Shown: positions 57,739 to 64,000 of the stretch, one piece after another
Layout of the letters: each line of letters opens with the position of its first letter
Numbering within the stretch: position 1 is the first letter of the stretch
Assembly (NCBI RefSeq): GCF_000143535.2
Contig: NC_037317.1
Location: forward strand, 1,922,001-1,986,000
Reading direction: 5' to 3'
Length of the DNA: 64,000 nucleotides
Source: Botrytis cinerea B05.10
Lineage: Eukaryota > Ascomycota > Leotiomycetes > Helotiales > Sclerotiniaceae
The notes under the pieces: generated by a model
What the model was told of the DNA's origin: nothing
The model's database searches: none
What the model saw: only the letters and a program-made list of their open reading frames with translations
Program-made: the position numbers and the translations under genes

Positions 57739-59381
57739 ATGACCGATAAACTCCCACCAAATCTCCTTGCGCTGTTCGCGCCTCGACCCCCTTTGCGATG
57801 GGTTCCGCCTTCAGACTTCGCCCCAGAAGATCGCAAAACTGCCAATATCTCTGGCCTTGCTGCGTTTCTCCCAGCTCTTCAGGAGTACAAGGAGACTGAC
57901 GATTACCAGCCAACCGAGAGCTGGCTTCAGAGAAAAGACCGTGTTAAGTTGGAGAAGAAGGCCACACACGAAAATATTATTCAGGAAGCCCCAAAATTAT
58001 GTGAGGGCCACCCTTTATGTCCTATATCACTATTTCATCATCCTCTTATTCTCCTTGAATTTTCTGAATTATTGCTAATGTTTTTGCTTGTGTAGTCAAA
58101 CCATCTGAGGATCCAAACATTCGAGGAGATGCTTTCAAAACACTTATTGTTAGTCGATTGGATTATGATGCCACTGAAAAGGACTTGGAGCGCGAGTTCG
58201 GTCGGTTTGGACCCATCGAGAGAGTAAGTACACTTAATTTATTCTGCTGAGTACATTACGTTAACCTTGACGTTTTACAGATCCGCATAGTTGTTGATAC
58301 TCACCAACATGAAAAGCCCGGAAAGAAGGTCAAGAAGCATCGCGGTTACGCATTTGTAGTTTTCGAACGAGAGAAGGACATGAGAGGTAAAGCCGAACAT
58401 AACCCCATATTCCCCATAAACAAATTGCTTAAATGCACAATTGGCATAAGAATTTGGTTATCCCACTTCTTGTTTTCGCTTTTCCTTTCTTCTTGTTACC
58501 CAGATCAAGGTATATGAATATGGGTAAATGACTGACAAATGCGCCTTGCTCGCGCTTCGTGAATAGCTGGTTTAGAAAACTGTGACGGTATCAGAATCAA
58601 AGATCGTCGGATCAAGGTAGATGTCGAAAGAGGTCGAACCGTAAAAGGTTGGCTACCACGTCGTCTCGGAGGTGGCCTTGGGGGTCGTGGATATACAAAG
58701 TCTGCTTCTTCACGACCAATGGGTCCAGGTGGGTTCAACGGCCCTCCTGGAGGCCCTGGCGGTTTCAGAGGCGGCTTCCGAGGTGGTTTTGATGGAGGCA
58801 GAGGTCGTGGTGGATTTAGAGGAGGTTTTGATCGAGGTGGATTTGGAGGTGGTGGTGGTGGTGGACGAGGAGGAATCGGTTATCAAGGTCGGGGAGGATT
58901 TGGCGATAGAGGTGATCGTGGTGGGTATGGGGGTGGAGGATCCAATGGCTATGCTCCCCCTAACGCACCAGCTGGCCCAGGAGGTGGTGGTCGTGGAGGT
59001 TTCAATGGAGGTGGTGGTTATGGTGGAAGAGGGGGCGGAGGTTTTGGAGCAGGATCACCAGATCGTAATGGTCCTGGAGGATCCAGCGGTGGGTATGAAT
59101 CTCGTGGTGGCCGCTCATATGATGACAGATCCGGCGGATACCGTGGCAACAGCAATCGTGGCTATGGTGATCGCGATGGAGGTCCTCCTCGTGGAGGCAG
59201 TGGTAGCAATATGGAGCCGGTAAGACCCCGAGATGGTAGCGGATACCGTGATAGAGATGGACCCAGAGATGGACCTAGAGATGGGGGATATGGCGGAAGA
59301 CCACGCGAAGACGATTCACGAAAGAGACCCTACGACAGTAATGGTTATGAGGAGGATCCTCGTAAATTGCGAAGGTATTAG
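57739..59381 (+). CDS. snp1: U1 small nuclear ribonucleoprotein 70 kDa protein
   Basis: Model: exons 57739-58000, 58096-58223, 58281-58386 and 58567-59381, 436 residues. It binds stem-loop I of U1 snRNA and helps define 5' splice sites. The U1-70K N-terminal domain ([20 protein letters not shown]) is at 5-90. The RRM runs from about 100 to 185 with RNP2 [10 protein letters not shown] and RNP1 HRGYAFVVF; after the last intron come [20 protein letters not shown] and [17 protein letters not shown]. The C-terminal half is a long RGG/GGF/GGY repeat domain, in place of the RS domain of animals. The last intron as modelled is 180 nt, at least twice the usual size here, and could instead be two introns with a 6-nt exon (58504-58509), adding two residues (see findings). 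Both choices keep frame. Confidence 0.93.
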
Positions 59382-60039
59382 ATACAATGAGACTGGCTGG
59401 TGGGTTCAACAGTCTTGTGGTGGGTTTTCTTCGAATCTTCCATCTTTTCTCCCTTCCTCAACAGGGGTAAGCGGTTCTTCGATCTCAAGTTTTCACCCAA
59501 GGTAGTGTTTTCGCCTAATCTACTTGCATGCTTCTCGACGGCGTTTTCATAGTACGCACAAAAAGCAGTTTTCACTTACGACCAACCTTTTCCCACATGA
59601 TAACTATACATACATGTTACAAAGGTCTTTACAACATTTTCGGCACTCAGCAATCGGACATTTCTCTTGAATGGTTTGGTATGATGTGGTTGGTTTTCCT
59701 TTTACGCATTTGGGGCTTACTTTGATCATGGGAGGCACGATCAGAGGTAAGAAAAAGGTATTGCCTGACCATCATCGTTTAGTGCTTTTGCAAATTTGTC
59801 ATTTAGCTGGGAATACTGTTTGTATGATCAAAGAAGGAAAAATGAAGTTCAAGGGGTAAGATGGATAGCTCAGGCATAGCACTCAGGCAATTGCTGTTTT
59901 AATTTTTGAAGTACACATATATTCCATAACAAAAACGTGGCGCCGGTAAACGCCTCATAGTCTAGTCTTCTTTTGACTGTATGATAGTTTAGAACAGAAA
60001 CGACGATCCGAAATGCCTTTTTTGCTTTCTTTAATATTT
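59382..60039. other. Convergent intergenic region
   Basis: 658 bp between the stops of U1-70K and Mrt4, mostly 3' UTR-like sequence; no supportable gene. Confidence 0.5.
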
Positions 60040-61082
60040 TTACTCGCTCATTTCCGTAGCCTCTATTTCTGTTACTTCTTGATTGGATGCACTCCAGTAT
60101 CTATTCTAGAATTAGAAGGCGATTATGTGAAGAGGAAGAGAATAAGACTTACGCAAGCAATTGAACACTGAAATCTGCAGTAGCCACACCAAACAACTTC
60201 AATAATCTTGTTTGCCTACTGTCCAATACATCACCTTCATTACAAACACAGTAAGGATTCTCCAAAGTAATCTTTCCTTTGGTCAAGGTAGTCGGTACAT
60301 TCAATCTTCTCAATTCTGGTTCCAAACTGTGCGCCATGGGGACATCGTTCTCAGCGGAAATCTCTCCTCCCATACTGTAGACTATTCCTGCGGGAATAGT
60401 GAAGTTTCTGCTAGCTTCTGTGCCGGCACGAGCGAAATCTGTTTTGGAGAGATCTTGGAAGAAAGTGATGATGGAGGAGGGTTCGCGGTTGGTGAAGAGA
60501 AGTCCAACGTTGCCGACTAAATGAGGAGAGAGGAGGGAGGTGTTGGGTTGATATTCGGAGGAGGGGTCGCTGCCGAGGGCTTTGGCCATTACTTTTGTTT
60601 TTCCAAAGAAGAGTCTGATGGAGGGTAAGTGTTAGTATTATTTTTGAAGTGGTAGATGTGGTCGTTGAGAATTTCCAATTCAATTGACTCCTGATGCTCG
60701 CGTTTTCAATTAAAGTTCCCTCTTCTCTTTTCTTCATGGGATGTCTTCTTCTTCTTCGTCTTCTCTTCTTTCACTTTGGCTCGACTTGTCCGCTATTACC
60801 ATATCATATCATCTCCATCCCCAAAGCGACAACATCCCTCGAATCTCCAAATCGATCAAAACAAGAACCAGAAAAACAATGCAATACATACCGGCAATCG
60901 CTCAATTCATTCCTGACATCTTTCAAATAGGTATTTCTCATATTATCCACACTAAACACAAAACAATGCTGATAACTATCGAGCGATTCGCGCACATTGG
61001 CAAAGAGTTTGAGCGAAAGCTCCTTTCCTTTCTTATCGACTTTGGTGAGATGAACGACGCGCGCGCGCTTGGATTTAGGCAT
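60040..61082 (-). CDS. MRT4: Ribosome assembly factor Mrt4
   Basis: Model on the minus strand: exons 61082-60892, 60614-60153 and 60100-60040, 237 residues. It is a nucleolar paralogue of ribosomal stalk protein P0 that occupies the P0 site on pre-60S particles and is later exchanged (family knowledge). Seen: [21 protein letters not shown] with the typical basic N-terminus, the L10/P0 domain ([35 protein letters not shown]), [10 protein letters not shown], and a C-terminal [14 protein letters not shown] reached only by splicing intron 2. It lacks the acidic P0 tail that binds P1/P2, as expected for Mrt4. Length matches yeast (236). Intron 1 is 277 nt, longer than most here. An alternative acceptor 5 nt upstream in intron 2 would give a different, shorter tail and is rejected on homology. 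Confidence 0.93.
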
Positions 61083-61463
61083 TTTGATTATGTGTTGTGG
61101 TGGTGGTGGTTGGGAGAGAGAAAGGGTGGTGTAGCTGAGGAGAGGTGATGAAATTTAATAGAGGATTGCGGTTTTCGATATTGATGGAGGTAATTTTTTA
61201 TTTTTCACAAGCTTGCGATTGATAGTTGATAAGATTTCAGACTAGACTTATCGAGGTTTAGTGGGGTGGAATCACGCAGGGGTCGGAGTGGGGGGTTAAC
61301 GTTGTTCCGGATTTTTGTGTTTGGAGCTGCAATTGGATGGATGAGAGGAGATTCGATTGAATTTATTTATTACTTTGTTTATGAAGCGGTGCGAGTTTTG
61401 TTCCTCTGCTTCTCTATATATTAGAGGTTGATGTGTTGATTTTCGGGTCAAGCTTGTGCGGAG
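61083..61463. promoter_or_regulatory. Divergent promoter, MRT4 / MDM10
   Basis: 381 bp between divergent start codons. AT-rich, with a TATATATTAG element near 61415-61425 on the MDM10 side. Confidence 0.45.
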
Positions 61464-62752
61464 ATGTTGGAGTTCATGGATTATGTGCAGTTTGCATTCT
61501 ACAATGCGACAAAATGGAATTATGAGAATTCATATTCGCAGTTGACTGCTTCTGCTAAAGGTATCTGCTCAATTTGTCTACCTACCTTGAAGTCTTCCTT
61601 TCATAACTTGTTGCCCTTCAACTGACTAATATCTTTTGAAATAAAGCACTTCTTGACTTCGAAACCCCAGGCGGTCTGCGATTCAATCTCTCGTCACTCA
61701 GCTCCCCCAACTTCGCAACTTCGTATGCACTGGGTAGTGTCGGGCTTGTGGATGGATCTCTCTCCTACCTTTATTCCTCGTTGCCTCTCCGTACCACTTC
61801 GCAGAGCGCGAAGATTGATTTATATAAGATAATACGAGGATATCGACAAATCCAGGAGCTTAGAAAGGTTGATGAATCATGGATGTGGGAGCAATGGCAC
61901 GGGGGTCGACGAGTTGATCAACGGGATACATTACTTTATGGACGACTTTATTTGCCGCAGAGTACGCTTGAAGCGTTATATTTGAGAAGAATTAGTCCGA
62001 CACAGCAAGTGAGGATTACGGCTGTTAGTGATAGCAGGCTGAGAAATGGAGGAACAATGTTAGCTTTGCATCAGTACGATACAGGGAAATACAGTACCGA
62101 GACTTTGTATTCGACTGATGGGGGGTTATTGGGATTGAGAGGATTATATAATTTTGGACCGGATCCAAGGAAAGAAATTACGGAGCCGCCCAAACAGATG
62201 TCAAGGATTGATGATAAATTCTATGGACGATTCAGCGCAGGAGCGGAGCTTTATTACGGAACTTTGAACAAATCAGGAGGTGTTAGTGTTGGAGGAAGGT
62301 TTGCCACCTTGCCGGCGCATAAGGGAATACCTTTGACAGCCACTTTGACGCTCAATCCATTGATGGGAAATATTAGTTCGACGTATGCTGTAAAAGCAGG
62401 TAAGAACCTATCTCTATGTTCAAGGCTAGACTTCAATGTCTATAGCTACGAGAGCGATTTGGTCCTTGGATGCGAATTGTGGAAGATGAAGGCACCGGTC
62501 GAAGAGCGCAGAGTAAGGAGTATGGAAGCAAAGCTTGCATGGAAGCTCGACGAAGTGGATTTAGAAGAGAAGAAGAAACCTGAAGAGGTCGCCGGAGTTT
62601 TGAAAGCAAGAATTGACCAGAACCTGAAAGTTGGTTTGGTATGGGAGGGTAGAGTCAAAGAATTATTGTTTACGCTGGGAACTTCGATTGATATGAAGAG
62701 GAGAGATCAACCGTTCAAGGCTTTGGGACTGGAATTGCAATATTCTTCGTGA
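61464..62752 (+). CDS. MDM10: Mdm10, mitochondrial outer-membrane beta-barrel of ERMES
   Basis: Model: exons 61464-61560 and 61647-62752, 400 residues. Exon 1 encodes [20 protein letters not shown], the conserved Mdm10 N-terminus; exon 2 starts [20 protein letters not shown] and [20 protein letters not shown]. The rest shows alternating hydrophobic/polar beta-strand pattern ([40 protein letters not shown]) and ends in the beta-signal-like [12 protein letters not shown]. Mdm10 belongs to the porin-like 19-strand family, joins ER-mitochondria contact complex ERMES with Mmm1, Mdm12 and Mdm34, and also works with the SAM complex (family knowledge). Start chosen as the first ATG; a second Met at codon 5 is a possible alternative. 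Confidence 0.94.
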
Positions 62753-64000
62753 ACATCTTGGTTATTCGAGTAGTACCAACGCCTTTTGTTTCACAGGGCT
62801 GATTTAATGCTACCTCCTTTAGGCGAGCTCGGGAAGATCAGGCGAGGTTTGGTATATTGGGTAATGTTCTTGTGAAACCCAAGCAAAATTCGAGAGAAAC
62901 TAGACTCGTACAGCAAGGCCTCGACTAAGACACCGGAGATATGGCAGTGTGTCATTCGGAAGACTACCTTGGCGACATCGGATTTATGGTGTCGCGACCT
63001 TTGCAATTATTTCTCGATCTCAATCGATTATCGGAATGCGAGGCTTTCTCGCACCAGCTTTAGGGATAGCTTGAGCCCGAAACGCTACACGGTAATTAAA
63101 TGCTATGGAGAGCCACCCGACAGTCGTACGCGAACAGGATAGCTGTGAGCGCAACAGAGCGGTAATGTTTGATAAGATAATCAATCTATGAAAGTATTGG
63201 CTGTTATGTCACTAGCAGTTTATCGAAGCATAGAAAAGGCAAGGTTGTAGGATAAGATATTTCCACCCCGATGTTGAGAAGGGGATGAGCAGATAAGAGG
63301 GTCCACACGAGAATGAAATGCTGTTAAATTCCACATTCTGAATGGAGATGCGGAGATTGAGGGAGAACAATCCATCGATGTGATTCACGTGATATCAACC
63401 TTTCTCCGTTTGTCGTCTCCCCAGTTCGGAGATGGCTCCGAATGGTTACAATTTTTGTACACTGCGTAGACTAGAAAGTGACAATTATATAATGATAATC
63501 GACGTAAGGCGAAGCACATGCAACGGACCGCTTCGTGCACGCGGCACCACCAGACCAGACATTTGTACCTTTTCGCATTGCCTTGAGCCTTGTTGTAACG
63601 TCATTTGGAAGAAAGTTGATCTTATCTTTGAATCAATGTCTCTCTTTTGACAGGATCACCTGCATTTTGACATATACTAGAGTCACAGAAAAACATTCGT
63701 GGTCACGGCGCACGAGGGAAGTACGTACCCAGGTAGGCATCGATGCATGACACACACAGAGAGTACTGACATAATGGCTGACCGCACTACCAAATAATCA
63801 AGCAGCACGAGAGGAAAAAAGGATTTTTTTTTTCTTTCGCTTTTTTGAATTTCCAAGGGACTGAACGTTAACTATAAAGCGCTTGTGCATTTCTGGGAAC
63901 CCGCCAGCCAATCAACATGAGCAGACGTGATCATATAATTCCAAGGCTGGTTTTGGACGGATGGAGATGCCGCTTGGCTGGTTCGGGTTAGACGCTTCAG
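62753..64000. other. Unassigned right end of window
   Basis: About 1.25 kb after MDM10. Short ORFs (for example 62791-63006 minus and 63432-63650 plus) have no recognisable content. A T-rich run near 63827-63845 and TCACGTGAT near 63386-63394 suggest upstream sequence of a gene outside the window. Confidence 0.4.

Noticed and set aside
58672..59223. 183-codon Val/Glu-rich ORF
   Set aside because: Shadow frame of the RGG repeats of U1-70K.

Overview
The window is nuclear DNA of a filamentous ascomycete. Genes are monocistronic, and most are split by short spliceosomal introns (mostly about 45-100 nt) with GTRNGT donors, CTNAC/CTGAC-like branch sites and YAG acceptors. The gene set includes filamentous-fungus markers: the RO10 nuclear-distribution protein, a Num1/ApsA-type cortical PH protein, and SHO1. 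Protein flavour and moderate AT content suggest a leotiomycete (Botrytis/Sclerotinia-like). That placement is inference; no marker here proves a species.

Layout, left to right. 0-18.5 kb is housekeeping DNA: a partial Cti6-like PHD protein (-), an unknown CxxC protein (+), a 2OG-Fe(II) dioxygenase (+), the biotinylated alpha subunit of methylcrotonoyl-CoA carboxylase (+), NAD(P)HX epimerase (-, seven exons), mitochondrial ribosomal protein bS16m (+), an AVT-type amino-acid transporter (-) and RO10 (+). 18.5-27.7 kb holds only SHO1, flanked by 4.2 kb of microsatellite-rich upstream DNA and a 3.9 kb purine-skewed gap before the convergent importin gene. 27.7-31.2 kb is an Nmd5/Sxm1-type importin (-). 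31.2-39.5 kb is sparse: a five-exon, cysteine-rich secreted protein (+) that shows up only when its exons are joined, then the splicing factor Cwc24 (-). 39.5-44.8 kb is the 1715-residue Num1/ApsA-like protein (+). 44.8-52.3 kb is accessory-looking: an AT-rich block with a possible transposon relic, one cytochrome P450 (+), and 3.4 kb without recognisable genes. 52.3-64 kb returns to housekeeping: an unknown RS/QP-rich protein (+), triose-phosphate isomerase (+), mitochondrial ribosomal protein mL43 (-, three exons), U1-70K (+), Mrt4 (-) and Mdm10 (+), then 1.2 kb of unassigned DNA.

There is no operon-like or biosynthetic cluster. Several neighbours are divergent pairs with short shared promoters: the transporter and RO10, mL43 and U1-70K, Mrt4 and Mdm10, and the epimerase and bS16m. 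Functional themes that recur are nuclear migration (RO10 with dynactin; Num1/ApsA as the cortical dynein anchor), mitochondrial function (MCC alpha, bS16m, mL43, Mdm10) and splicing (Cwc24, U1-70K). Exon models were built by hand from splice sites and reading phase. Every complete CDS listed is an exact multiple of three after joining.

The observations most worth following are the secreted cysteine-rich gene with its duplicated CSCPYYPPYPT module, a frame-preserving 6-nt candidate microexon in U1-70K, the two unusual non-coding stretches around SHO1, and the AT-rich block next to the P450. I saw no convincing tRNA, rRNA, snRNA or CRISPR.
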